From Macrotis lagotis (taxonomy: Eukaryota; Chordata; Mammalia; Peramelemorphia; Peramelidae), in assembly GCF_037893015.1 (NCBI RefSeq), contig NC_133660.1, positions 285,235,078 through 285,299,077 on the forward strand: 64,000 nt of DNA, in the 5' to 3' direction. A program made the position numbers and the translations under genes. Positions 36,805 through 47,683 of this stretch are shown here, one piece after another (positions within the stretch are counted from its first letter, which is position 1; each line of letters opens with the position of its first letter). The notes under the pieces were generated by a model that saw only the letters and a list, made by a program, of their open reading frames with translations, had not been told where the DNA came from and made no database searches.

Positions 36805-37140
36805 ATCCTTCCTCCTCCTCCTCCTGCTCTCCCTTCTTCCTCTTTCTTCCTTCACTTACCTCCTCCCCCTCCTCCTTTCTCCTCCTCCCCTTTCCTTCTC
36901 CCCTTTCCTCCTCCTCCTCCCCCTCCTCCTCCTCCTTCTCCTTTTCCCCCTCTTCCTCCCTTCTCCTCCCTCTCCTCCTCCTCCTCCTCCTCCTCCTCCT
37001 CTCCAAGGCATGGCCCTTTGAGCCTTCACTCAACTGAAGTTGTCTTAAAAAGTTTTCTTCTTCTCTTCTTCTTCTTCTTCTTCTTCTTCTTCTTCTTCTT
37101 CTTCTTCTTCTTCTTCTTCTTTCTTTTTCTTTCTTCTTTG
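36805..37140. repeat. (CCT)n and (CTT)n pyrimidine tracts
   Basis: CCT/CTC triplets at 36805-37004 and CTT triplets at 37055-37140, separated by a 45-bp unique segment (37006-37050). It lies about 260 bp upstream of the LGALS12 start codon. Confidence 0.95.
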
Positions 37141-37299
37141 ATTCCTTAGAGCCTAGCACATTGTCTGCTGCACAGTACGGGCTTGGCATACATTTGTTGA
37201 CTTACTTGCCTTGACTCAGAGCATTAACAATGCAAGGTCTTTTCCAAAGTCTCCCAGGTAGTAGGGAACAAAATCAGGATTTAAATCCAGAGTTTTCTC

Positions 37300-37660
37300 T
37301 AAGAGGGAGAGATGATTTAGCCAAGGTGTTATTAGTTCCATATTCTCCAAGAAGACCATGACATTGGGAAGGTGATGTCACAACAAACTCATGATTTGGG
37401 AAGGCTTGTGCAAAGTCATCAGCCTTACTCTTTCCTCCAGACCCATCTGGGCCCTGTGGCCAGATATGAATTAGGATGACTGGAGATGGCCCCAAGATTA
37501 TAGAAGAAATAAGTGGTACATATGAGAATCAATGAATCCTGAGTTGGAAGGGACGCAGAAGTCTTCTGGTCTAATTCTTTTATTTGGTAGATTTGGAAAC
37601 TAAGGACCCAGGTAGGGAAGTGACTAGCTCAAGGTCACACAGTTAGCAGGGAGAGGGGCA
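37300..37660 (-). repeat. Composite SINE copy and adjoining SINE fragment
   Basis: 37345-37495 matches 16910-17085. At 37530-37650 a further fragment includes GGTCTAATTCTTTTATTTGG and CTCAAGGTCACACAGTTAGC. Confidence 0.7.
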
Positions 37661-37782
37661 GGTTCTAAATTCTCTCCCCTTTTCCTTCCCCTGCATCATT
37701 CTCCCCCACCTCCACTCCCATTTCTCCCCGCTGCTGCTGGAGCCTTGACCATAGTTGGCAACCAGAAGACTAGGCCAGAGGG

Positions 37783-37789
37783 TATAAAA
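37783..37789 (+). promoter_or_regulatory. Possible TATA box
   Basis: TATAAAA in GAGGGTATAAAATTACAC on the plus strand, about 1.2 kb upstream of and divergent from LGALS12. No gene downstream was recognised. Confidence 0.2.
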
Positions 37790-37954
37790 TTACACTCACA
37801 GAATCCAGGCTGAGGAAGTTAACTCTTTCAGATTAGGAGGAGACCATATTCCAGTAAGGGCCAGGATCTGGGTGGTGTGGGGTAGGGATGTACCTCAGGG
37901 ATTCCTTTCATTCCCCCCAACTACCCCCTCTGTTCCTTGAAAGAGTGGGGGAGG

Positions 37955-38114
37955 TAGGGACAGCTAAGTGACTCAGTGGATAGAGCAGCGGCCCTGGAGT
38001 CAGGAGGATCTGAGTTCAAATCCTACCTCAGACACTTAATAATTGCCTAACTGTGCGACCTTGGGCAAACCACTTAACCCCATTGCCTCAAATAAATAAA
38101 ATTGTTAAAAAAAA
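37955..38114 (+). mobile_element. SINE upstream of LGALS12
   Basis: GGGACAGCTAAGTGACTCAG head, poly(A) tail; AAAGAGTGGGGGAG occurs before and after. Confidence 0.94.
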
Positions 38115-38409
38115 AAAGAGTGGGGGAGACAAGAACTCAGGAAGAACCTGAGGGGTTCTTGACTTTGGCCCCACCTCTCCCACCTGCCCAGTCCCTGCCT
38201 CTACTTACAATGTCTTTCTGTCTAGTGACCCTTCTCCTGCCTCTTCCCAGGGCTGGTGGTTTTTCATAGGGCATCTTTTCAGAACTGACCCTGGGAAAGT
38301 GCCCAGGTGTCCAAAAGCCGATGGAGTCCTCCCCAGAGGACAGAGGATCTCAGACTATCCACTTCACTGGTTCGCAGTTTTTTGACATATGAGGATTCCT
38401 TTTTAATAG

Positions 38410-38550
38410 CAAAGAATCACTGGATTGGGAATGAGGAAGTCCTGAGTTCAAATCTTTGCAATTTCCAAATAATTCCAACATGGACAAGTATTCACCTCTC
38501 TAAGTCTCAGTTTTCTCAACTGCCAAATGGGGATGGTGAGAGCACCTGAC
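38410..38550 (+). repeat. MIR-like element
   Basis: CACTGGATTGGGAATGAGGA, CCTGAGTTCAAATC and CTCTCTAAGTCTCAGTTTTC. Confidence 0.7.
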
Positions 38551-39029
38551 CTGCCAAAATCAAACCTATTACCTGTAAAGCTCATTGTAATGGAAACATC
38601 AGTTGGCATTATCATACTTACTGCAATCCAGAACCAGACCATGGCCTGGAGGCCTGAAAAGATGCCAGGACAAAATTGGAATTGGTTAGACTCAGACTTC
38701 CTGGGAGATTGGGATCTTTCCATCTCTCACCTAGAGAGTAGAGCAGGGATTTTTAGGCTTTTTTGCACGTGTGTCTGAGCTCATTTTGGCAATCCAAGAA
38801 AGCAATGTCTCATTGGATTGATTCTATCAAATACCCAGAATGACTTGCTCTGGGGCTCTTATGAGGAGCCAGTATCCCTGGTGTTTTCCATCATCCTGGC
38901 AGAACTGGGAGCTGAGCCCAGATGCTTTGATACAACACCCACTAATGCCAACCATAACACAGTAGCTCACACTGATAGAGCCTTCAGGCCTCACCACAAC
39001 CCAGGAGGTAGATGCTGTTATCCCCATTT

Positions 39030-39270
39030 TGTTGTTCTAGTTCAATCATGTTTTGTTATTTCTGTCTCTTGTGACCTGTTTTGGGCTTTTCTTGGCAAAA
39101 ATACTAGAGGGTTTGCCATTTCTTTCTCTAACTCATTTTCTAGATTAGAAAACTGAGGTAAATAGGGTGGAGTGACTTGCTCAGGGCCATTCAGTTAGGG
39201 TGTGCTATTGGATTGGAACTCAGGTTTTCCTGACTTCTGGTCCAGCCCTTTGTGCACTATGGTACCATCC
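39030..39270 (-). repeat. SINE with RTE-derived tail
   Basis: Same type as 24560-24795: TTCTTGGCAAAAATACTAG, GGTTTGCCATTTCTTTCTC, then the SINE body to GTGCACTATGGTACCATCC. Confidence 0.8.
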
Positions 39271-40034
39271 CTGGAAGACTAAGAGAACAATGGTGGATAG
39301 ATAGCTTATCTTCTCATTCCCTTATCTCTACTCTCTACCTACTGGGATCCTAAGTGAGTATAAGAAGGTGGAGATACTATGGCCATGGATTGAGAGCCTC
39401 ACAGATCATCTAGTCCAACCTCTTCATTTTTAAAGAAGAGGGAAGTGAGGCCAAGGTGGAGTTGGGGTGAAGGGACTTAGGGTTCGAGGCTTACAAATCT
39501 AGCATTGTAAAGGACCTCAGAGACTATTTAGTCCAACCTCCCTCTCTCCTTTTCTAAGGGAGGAAGCCTAGGCCCAGAGAATGGAGGATTTGCCCATGGC
39601 TGCCCAACTACAAACATTGGACAATGGGACTGAACCAGTGTTTTTTCCCCCCTGCTCCCTGTTTATGTCAGCTGAGAGGACCAAGGCCCATCCCCAGCAT
39701 TCTGGGAAAACTGATATATGTAGCCAGGGACAGGACCTGAAAGACTCCTTCAGTGAAATCTTTTCCTAGAACTTGGGCCTCCCATTTTCAAAATGGTAGC
39801 CTGGAGTAGAGTGAGTTGTATAAAAGAGGTAGCAGAGAGGCTAGAGCAAAGGGGATGAGGGTGAACTGAGGGCAGGAAACCTCCCTCTGGTGCCCACTTC
39901 AAGTAGGATTGAGAATAAGTCATCTATTCTCCTTGGCTCTTAGTTTTCTGTTCTATATCATGTGCTCGTAGTGGCAGTAGTAGATTGAGGAGAAGTGCCA
40001 GAAGTAGAAGTAGAAGGTGAAGTAGTTGGTCCAA

Positions 40035-40262
40035 GAGATGATGATAAGGAAGAAAAGAAAAGGACAGAACTGAATAGAGAGAAAACAAGAGTTTGTGTTC
40101 TTTTTTTGTCATTGTGTTTGTGTGTGTTTGTGTGTGTGTCTGCAAGGAGTGCACATGATTACTCCTTCCGCAAAGTGGAATTCCTGGAGGGATTCTGGGT
40201 AAGTGTAAGGGGAGTCCGAGTTGATGGCATCCTTGGGAGACAAACATGGCCCAAAGGGTGAG
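40035..40262 (-). pseudogene. Tandem duplicate of the T-box relic C-terminus
   Basis: Sequence 40040-40262 repeats 40513-40793 in the same orientation, about 500 bp away. On the minus strand it reads CLSPKDAINSDSP and ESLQEFHF, against CLSPEDTSNSDSP and EYLQEFHF in the relic. Both copies carry a TG-rich stretch at the same position, expanded to a long dinucleotide repeat in the copy at 40612-40648. Confidence 0.75.
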
Positions 40263-40610
40263 ATTGGATGAAGCAGCCCCAGGCAGTGATTGGGATCTTT
40301 GGCTGATGGAATGGGAAATCCAGAAAAAGCCTGAGGGAGCTGAGAGTGCCACCAAGAAATTTATGGAACCTGACCTACCTGAAATGTCTTTGCCATAAAT
40401 TGACAGCTATCACCACTTGGGGACAATGAGAAGTCAGTGTTACCAGGAGTGGTTGTTGAATTGAAGTTTATTTTTCAAATAATATACTACACATGTTTTT
40501 CAACATCAACCATGATAAGGAAGAAATGAAAATGACAGAATTGAATAGAGATAGATGCAGAGAGAAACTGATCGATTGTATCCTTTTGGGTCATTATCTG
40601 TGTCTTTGTG

Positions 40611-40611
<1 letters not shown>

Positions 40612-40648
<37 letters not shown>
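40612..40648. repeat. (TG)n microsatellite in T-box C-terminal repeat
   Basis: About 18 TG units, at the position where the sister copy has an interrupted TG stretch (40111-40140). Confidence 0.95.
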
Positions 40649-40654
<6 letters not shown>

Positions 40655-40699
40655 ACGTTTGTGCATGTGTCTGTAAGGCGTTCAAGTGTTTATTTCTCC

Positions 40700-41910
40700 C
40701 TAGAAGTGGAATTCCTGGAGGTATTCTGGGCAAGTGACAGGGGAGTCCGAGTTGCTGGTATCCTCAGGAGACAAACATGTCTTCTTGGAAATTGTTTTAG
40801 TTAGCGTGGAATCATCAGATTCTGACTTGATGAGAGTGGTGCCGATTTTGTCTTGAAATTATTCCAATTCCTGTGATCCAGTAAAAGAGTCCGTGAAATT
40901 TGGGGGTCCAGATAGAAGACATTCCATAGCATTCCCCTCTGCCATCCCATGGAGGAAATTGGGCCCTTCCCAGAGTGAGCGCTCAGCATCTTGTCTGACA
41001 TCACAAGGCATGGCTGCTGGAGAAGTGGAGGGAAGGAAGGCTGGGTAGATGGAGTTCTGGTCCAAATGGGTGCTGCTAGTGCTGGAGCTGCTGCTCTTAA
41101 TCGAGTCCAAAGTTGCCAGCAGAGGTGACGCTGGGTCCTGGATTTCCTGCCAGGGAATGGAGAGCTTATTTCTCTCATCTTGGGCCAGAGTCTGTTTTGG
41201 CCACAGTCGGTGACTCAGGATTGCAGAAGCATCCTCAGGGGCAATGTGGGTGCTGAATCCTTGGAGTGTGGGATACCAGGCCTGTTGCTCCCTAATTTCC
41301 CTCAAGAAAGTCCCTGCCTGAATCCTTGGGAGACAACTGTCTCTTCTTGGTTGACCCACTATTGAATGAGCCCACTGTGACTTGGTCAGATAGGTCGACT
41401 TTTCTGTGTTTAGCCATTGCTCATCTTGGGCTTCTGGGTGGTCTTCCCTAGGTTTTAGGTGCCCCGATTGGAACCAGGCTATATTGCTTGTCTGGGAGGT
41501 GTCAGAGAGGGCCTTGGGGGCCACCCCTAGTGAGACTATGGGTTCTGGTGTGGAATTAAAAGTCATGGTAGGTGGAGAAGCAGAAGGTAGGGCACCTGGG
41601 TTCATGGCAACGTAGCCCGGGGGCACAATGCTCCTACAGCCAGGAGTGGAGGTGCAGTTCTGCTGCAAGGGGGTCTGTGGGATGGGGCTCAGATGGGAAG
41701 GACTAGGGAAAATCCTGTCCTTGTCTTGGGCATCTTCTCCAAGGCGGGGACAGTTGTTCAAGATCCCTTCACCCAAGGGGCCTTTTCAAAAGGCCATAGA
41801 AAAGGGATTGTTGTTGATTTTGAGGCGAATGATCTCCACATTGATATATGCAGTCACATGCTCAAATGGAGAGCCACATCTGGCATTCCTGCAGTGCCCA
41901 CCCATCTCCC
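40700..41910 (-). pseudogene. T-box transcription factor relic (end of T-box plus C-terminal region)
   Basis: On the minus strand the frame reads VTAYINVEIIRLKINNNPF at 41857-41801. This is the C-terminal end of a T-box DNA-binding domain, where family members have VTAYQN, LKI and NNPF in this order. After SMAF a TGA at 41788-41786 interrupts the frame. It then continues without frameshift through about 305 codons (41785-40862), rich in Ser, Pro and Thr like the activation region of T-box factors. A TAA at 40861-40859 interrupts again, followed by 52 more codons in the same frame (FQDKIGTTLIKSESDDST onward, ending EYLQEFHF) to TAG at 40702-40700. Two isolated in-frame stops and no indel suggest a recent relic, or sequence errors. 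No exon for the N-terminal part of the T-box is seen in the window. The NNNPF form resembles Tbx16/VegT-like proteins, but I cannot assign the subfamily. Confidence 0.65.
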
Positions 41911-41984
41911 TGACCTTCAGGTCAGGACCTAGACTTCTTTCACAGTGGCCTGTGCATGTCCAGATGATAAAAGGAAATAGGTAT

Positions 41985-42245
41985 AAGGTATAAGTTGTTT
42001 AATGCCTTTTAGGGCATAATTCCAGATTGTCTCCAAAATGGTTGAATGATTGTACAGTTTCACAGACAGTATATTATATCCCAATTTTACAATGTACTCA
42101 CTAACATTGGTCACTTTCCCACTCTATCATATTGGTCAGTTTCAAGATTGTGTTAAACTGAATTTTCCATTCAATACTGATTTAGAGTATTTCTATGATT
42201 TCTAATTGCTGAAATTTCATTATCAGTAAATGACCTTTTCATATC
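41985..42245 (-). mobile_element. Old L1 ORF2 fragment
   Basis: TTTTAGGGCATAATTCCAGA TTGTCTCCAAAATGGTTGAA-type sequence is an antisense L1 ORF2 tail. It lies directly upstream of the T-box relic and may have replaced its preceding exon. Confidence 0.65.
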
Positions 42246-42362
42246 TTTTGAACACTGATGGATCAGGAAATAAGGGCTTCAGATTCTCAGGGACTAGAGC
42301 AAGGATGACACTTAAGCCATTAACTTTGACCCTTGAGCCACACTAGACCACATTTTTATATG

Positions 42363-42364
<2 letters not shown>

Positions 42365-42412
<48 letters not shown>

Positions 42413-42420
42413 ATACAGTC
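42365..42420. repeat. (AC)n microsatellite
   Basis: About 27 AC units. Confidence 0.97.
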
Positions 42421-42949
42421 CCAGTAAGCAATATTCTCTATGTGTCTAGACCATTTCATCATGAGGATTATCAATCTGGGAATGTCTTCCTAAGAGAAGA
42501 ATGAGACATCTGGTTCAGAACCCTTGAAAACATCAAGACTGGCTTGGTGAAAATGCTGGGGAAAAACTCAAGCTGTTAAATGAAAAAAAAAAACTCCAAA
42601 AGGTTTACCCTTTGGTACCCTTTAACTCTTTCAAGTTATGAGCATAATGTCAAGGAGAAGGAAAAGAAACATTTTAGAAGAAATGAATAAGAAGAAAATG
42701 GGGAAAAGCAGCTACTCTTTCATTTTCTCCGTACCCTAAGGTGGGGAGGATTTTATAAATTTTGGAAAAGCATCCAAGAGCCACTGGCAGCATCTTCTAT
42801 ATTGTGAGTCAAGGATAGAATGAAAGAAATGAGAAATAGAAATGCAAAGTTCTACAAGGAGTCTACAAGTTTATCTCTTCTCTCATGTAATCATGAGGAC
42901 TCCAAGAAAAAGACTTCCAAACAGTTTCAAGCAAATAAAATTTAGGGGG

Positions 42950-44022
42950 GGTGGGAGTCAAGATGGCAGCATGAACCTAGGAAACTCTGGGAGTTTTTCT
43001 TAAAACAGTTTTAAATGTAGCTTCCAAAGAGATCCTAAAACCCACAAAAAACAGTGAAGCAAGTTTACAACTCAAGATATTATGGAACTGCAGTGAAGGG
43101 CTGTTTCCTGTGAATAAAAGGGGATTATAGCTCAGCAGTGTGAGAACTGGAAAGTCAGAAGGAATTCTTAGCCTCAGCAAAGTTCAGTTCTGACTCATCA
43201 AACCAGAGGTACAGCAGGCCAGTAAGGAGTGTCCCAAGCCCAGGTTCAAAGACAAATTTTGAATCCCAGGATCACTAGTGCAACAGGCAGGAATGGATTG
43301 GATTATCCTAATACTGGGAGCACCTGAAATATCATAAGCAAGTAATAAGACAGGACCCTGACCCATGGTCCCAGTATAAATTTGGAAAATACAATAGTGG
43401 CCACTGGATGAGAAACTAATCTTAAAGAAGTGAATTCCAAGGCATGTCCAAATTACCAAGCAATTTCACTCATGTCACATGCCAGAATATTATACCTCAA
43501 TTTTTCAAGCTGGGCTTCGGAACTATATGGGTTGAGAATGACCAGAAGAAGAAGCTGGCTTCAGAATTGGTAGAGAACTGGAGATCAAATTGCCAACATT
43601 TCCTGGAGTATCAAGAAAGCAAAAGAGGTTCAGAAACATGTCCTTCTCTTTACCTAATACACTAAAGCCTTTGACTGTGGAGATTCCAACCATCTTTGCC
43701 TACTCCTGAATGACATGGATGCACCAGATCATCTTACTTATCTCCTGAGGGATGCTGGGTAAGAAGCAACAGGCAGAACTAGATAGTGAGAACCAAACAT
43801 GGAACAACCAATTGGCTTAAGATTGGGAAAGGATTAAGGCAACATGAGATTTATTTATTTGAACTTGATTTTACTGAACTTATATGCAGAGTACATAATT
43901 TGAAATGCCAGACCTGGTGAATATAAAGGAATAATGAAGGTAGTTGGAGAACTATCAACAATCTCAGATATGCAGATGATGCTAGAGGTGGCAGAAAGTG
44001 AAAAGGACCTAAGATAACTTTT
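42950..44022 (+). mobile_element. RTE/BovB-type LINE, 5' UTR and RT core (copy 1, first part)
   Basis: Starts near GAGTCAAGATGGCAGC. From about 43440 it is a decayed reverse-transcriptase frame parallel to BovB: a region reading ISLISHA-like, then GATCAAATTGCCAAC, then GGAAGCAACAGGCAGAAC, then NNLRYADDA near 43960, the YADD catalytic motif. The endonuclease part is missing between the 5' UTR and the RT. It resumes at 54465 after inserted L1s. Confidence 0.85.
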
Positions 44023-44473
44023 TGAAATTTAATTTCCTTTATTTGAAATTACATGCAAAGATGTTTTACCATGGATTTTTATGAACATATTACTTGTTTT
44101 CCAATTATATACAATAGTAGTATCTACCTATCATTTTTGCAAGATTTTGAATTTTACAATTCCCCCCCTTCCTCCCCCCCAATGTTGTCTGATAGGCTTT
44201 ACAGTGTTTCCATGCTATACATTGATTTAAATTGAATGTGTTATAAGATTAAACATGAGTAAACATAACCCCCCCCCCAGAAGATGAGAAACCTCAAGAA
44301 TAGAGTGAGAGGGAAAAAAATGTACTTCAGTCTGTATTCAGATCTCAATGGCTCTGTCTCTGGATGAGTTGCTTTCTTTATCATGTCCACCAGAGAAGTT
44401 GCTTCAATATTTTCCCCACAATTTCTATTACTAGCTGTACCTCTACTCTATTTCTTCCCGCTCTCATTTATTC

Positions 44474-44476
<3 letters not shown>

Positions 44477-44542
<66 letters not shown>
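44477..44542. repeat. (TC)n microsatellite in the old L1
   Basis: About 33 TC units in the L1 spacer region. Confidence 0.97.
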
Positions 44543-44544
<2 letters not shown>

Positions 44545-46003
44545 TTCATCCTGGCCCTGTCCAAAAGTGTGTTGCATTGAGTACCCTCTCATTTGATCTT
44601 CCCTCTCTTCTATCATCTATTCCCCCTTCCCTCCCCTGCTTCCCTCTTATCCCATCCATTCTTCTCATTTTTCTCTAGGGTAAGATAGATTTCCTCACCA
44701 AATTAAGTGTGCATGTTATTTCCTCTCTGAGCCATCTCTGATGAGAAGGAAGGCTCACTCATTCCCCCTCGTCTTCCCCACCTCCACTCCACTGAAAAAA
44801 CTTTTTCTTGACTCCTATTTGAAATTTCCTAGGTTTTCTTCATCTCCTTTCCCATCCTCCCAGTACTTTCCTTTATCACTCATTGGATCCAACTTTTTAC
44901 TACATCATACCACTATATTCTACTCCTTCCCATGTCCTGTCTATATATGCTCCTTCTAACAGCTCTTATAAATGAGAACATTCATATGAGTTATCAATAT
45001 CTTCTTCCCATGCAAGAATACAAACAGTTCAATATCATCAAATTCCTCATAGTTAGTCCTTCTCTTCCACCCCCTCTATGGTTCACCAGAGTCCTGTACT
45101 TGGAGATCAAACTTTCTGTTCAGCTCTGGTTGTTTCAATAGGAAAGATTGAAAGTTCCCTGTTTCATTGAGAGTTCAACTTTTCCCCTGAAAGAGGATGT
45201 TCAGTTTTGCTGAGTAGTTGATTCTCGGTTGTAAACCAAGATCTTTTGTCTTCCAGAATATTACAATCCCTACAAGCCCTTAATGTAGATGCTGTCAGAT
45301 CCTGTGTAATCCTGACTATGGATCCTCGGCAGTTGAATTGTTTGTTTTTGGTAGTTTTTAGTACTTTCTCTTTTATTTGGGAGTTTGGAAATTTGTCTAT
45401 AATATACCTGGAAGTTTTTGGGGGGGATCTCTTTCAGGAGGTGACCAGTGACCCTCAATTTCTATTTTACTCTCTGCTTCTAGGATCTCAGGGAAATTTT
45501 TTTTAAAATTTATTTTTATTAAAGATATTATTTGAGTTTTACATTTTCCCCCATCTTGCTTCCCTCCCCACTCCCCCCCACAGAAAGCATTCTGTCAGTC
45601 TTTACTTTGTTTCCATGTTGTACCTTGTTCCAAATTGGGTGTGATGAGAGAGAAATCAGATCCTTAAAGAGAAGAGAAGTCTAAGAGGTAACAAGATCAG
45701 ACAATAAGCTGTTTTTTTTCTAAATTAAAGGGAATAGTCCTTGCACTTTGTTCATACTCCACAGTTCCTTATCTGGATACAGATGGTACTCTTCTTTGCA
45801 GACAGACCAAAATTGTTCCCAATTGTTGCACTGATGGAATAAGCAAGTCCTTCAAGGTTGAACATCACTCCCATGTTGCTGTTAGGGTGTACAGTGTTTT
45901 TCTGGTTCTGCTCATCTCACTCAGCATCAGTTCATGCAAATCCCTCCAGGTTTCCCTGAAATCCCATTCCTCCTGGTTTCTAATAGAACAATAGTGTTCC
46001 ATG

Positions 46004-46142
46004 ACATATATCTATATCTATATCTATATCTATATCTATATCTATATCTATATCTATATCTATATCTATATCTATATCTATATCTATATCTATATCTATA
46101 TCTATATATCTATCTATCTATATCTATATCTATATATATTTA

Positions 46143-46197
<55 letters not shown>

Positions 46198-46198
46198 A
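46004..46198. repeat. (TATCTA)n and (TCTA)n microsatellite within L1 ORF2
   Basis: About 23 copies of a TATCTA-type hexamer (46004-46140) followed by TCTA tetramers (46143-46198). The unexpanded L1 at 5905-5935 reads ACTGTAGTATATGTATGTCA at the same place, so the array grew from a TATATGTATG seed. Confidence 0.95.
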
Positions 46199-47524
46199 CC
46201 ACAGTTTGCTAAGGCATTCCCCAACTGAAGGATATTTACTGGATTTCCAATTCTTTGCCACCACAAACAGGGCTGCTATAAATATTTTTGTACAAGTAAT
46301 GTTTTTACCCTTTTTCCTCATCTCTTCAGGGTGTAGACCCAGTAGAGGTATTGCTGTGTCAAAGGGTATGCACATTTTTGTTGCCCTTTGGGCATAGTTC
46401 CAAATAGCTCTCCAGAAGGGTTGAATGAGTTCACAGCTCCACCAACAGTGTAATAGTGTCCCAGATTTCCCACATCCCTTCCAACAATGATCATTATCCT
46501 TCCTGGTCATACTGGCCAATCTGAGAGGTGTGAGGTGGTACCTCAGAGAAGCTTTAATTGGCATTTCTCTAATAATTAATGATTTAGAGCATTTTTTCAT
46601 GTGGCTATGGATTACTTTGATCTTCTCATCTGTAAATTACCTTTGCATATTCTTTGACCATTTGTCAATTGGAGAGTGGCTTTTTGTTTTAAAAATATGA
46701 CTCAGTTCTCTGTATATTTTAGAAATGAGTCCTTTGTCAGAATCATTGTAAAGATTGTTTCCCAATTTACCACATTTCTTTTGATCTTGGTTACATTGGT
46801 TTTATCTGTGCAAAAGCTTTTTAGTTTAATGTAATCGAAATCTTCTAATTGTTTTTTGGTGATGTTCTCCAACTCTTCCTTAGTCATAAACTGCTTCCCT
46901 TTCCATAGATCTGACAGGTAGACTAGTCCTTGATCTTCTAATTTGCTTATAGTATTGTTTTTTATGTCTATGTCCTGCAACCATTTGGATCTTATCTTGG
47001 TTAAGGGTGTGAGGTGTTGTTCTAATGTAAGTTTCTTCCATACTAACTTTCAATTTTCCCAGCAATTTTTATCAAAGAGGGAGTTTTTATCCCAATGGCC
47101 AGACTCTTTGGGTTTATCAAACAGGAGCTTACTATAATCATCTCCTGCTTTTACACCTAGTCTATTCCACTGGTCCACCAACTCTATTTCTTAGCCAATA
47201 CCAAACAGTTTTCATGACTGATGCTTTATAATATAATTTTAGATCGGGTAGGGCTAAGCCACCTCCTTTTGCACTTTTTTTTCATTAAGCTCCTGGCAAT
47301 TCTTGACTTTTTATTTCTCCATATGAATTTACTTAAAATTTTTTCTAACTAGTTAAAGTAATTTTTTGGACTTTTGATTGGTAGGGCACTAAACAGATAG
47401 TTTAGTTTTGGTAGAATTGTCATTTTTATTTTATTAGCTCTCCCTATCCATGAGCAGTTGATATTTGCCCAGTTATTTAAATCTCATTTAATTTGTGTGA
47501 GAAGTGTTTTATAATTGTTTTTTT

Positions 47525-47683
47525 TTTTAGTTTTTTTTTTGCAAGGCAATGGGGTTAAGTGGCTTGCCCAAGGCCACACAGCTAGGTAATTATTAAGTGT
47601 CTGAGACCAGATTTGAACCCAGGTACTCCTGACTTCAAGGCCGGTGCTTTATCCACTACGCCACCTAGCCGCCCCTATAATTG
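47525..47683 (-). mobile_element. tRNA-derived marsupial SINE inside L1 ORF2
   Basis: Complete SINE with poly(T) left end (poly(A) on its own strand) and GGGGCGGCTAGGTGGCG head. The target TATAATTGTTTT is repeated on both sides (before 47525 and after 47683). Confidence 0.93.

Noticed and set aside
36782..37189. 135-residue Arg/Glu-rich ORF on the minus strand
   Set aside because: It is translation of the CCT and CTT microsatellites; no domain or coding signature.
44364..44678. Ser/Leu repeat protein
   Set aside because: TC-dinucleotide translation inside an L1.
46004..46198. Possible CRISPR-like or satellite array
   Set aside because: Units of 4-6 bp without spacers; an ordinary microsatellite.
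45934..46228. Tyr/Leu/Ile repeat proteins encoded at 46 kb
   Set aside because: Pure TATCTA microsatellite translation.
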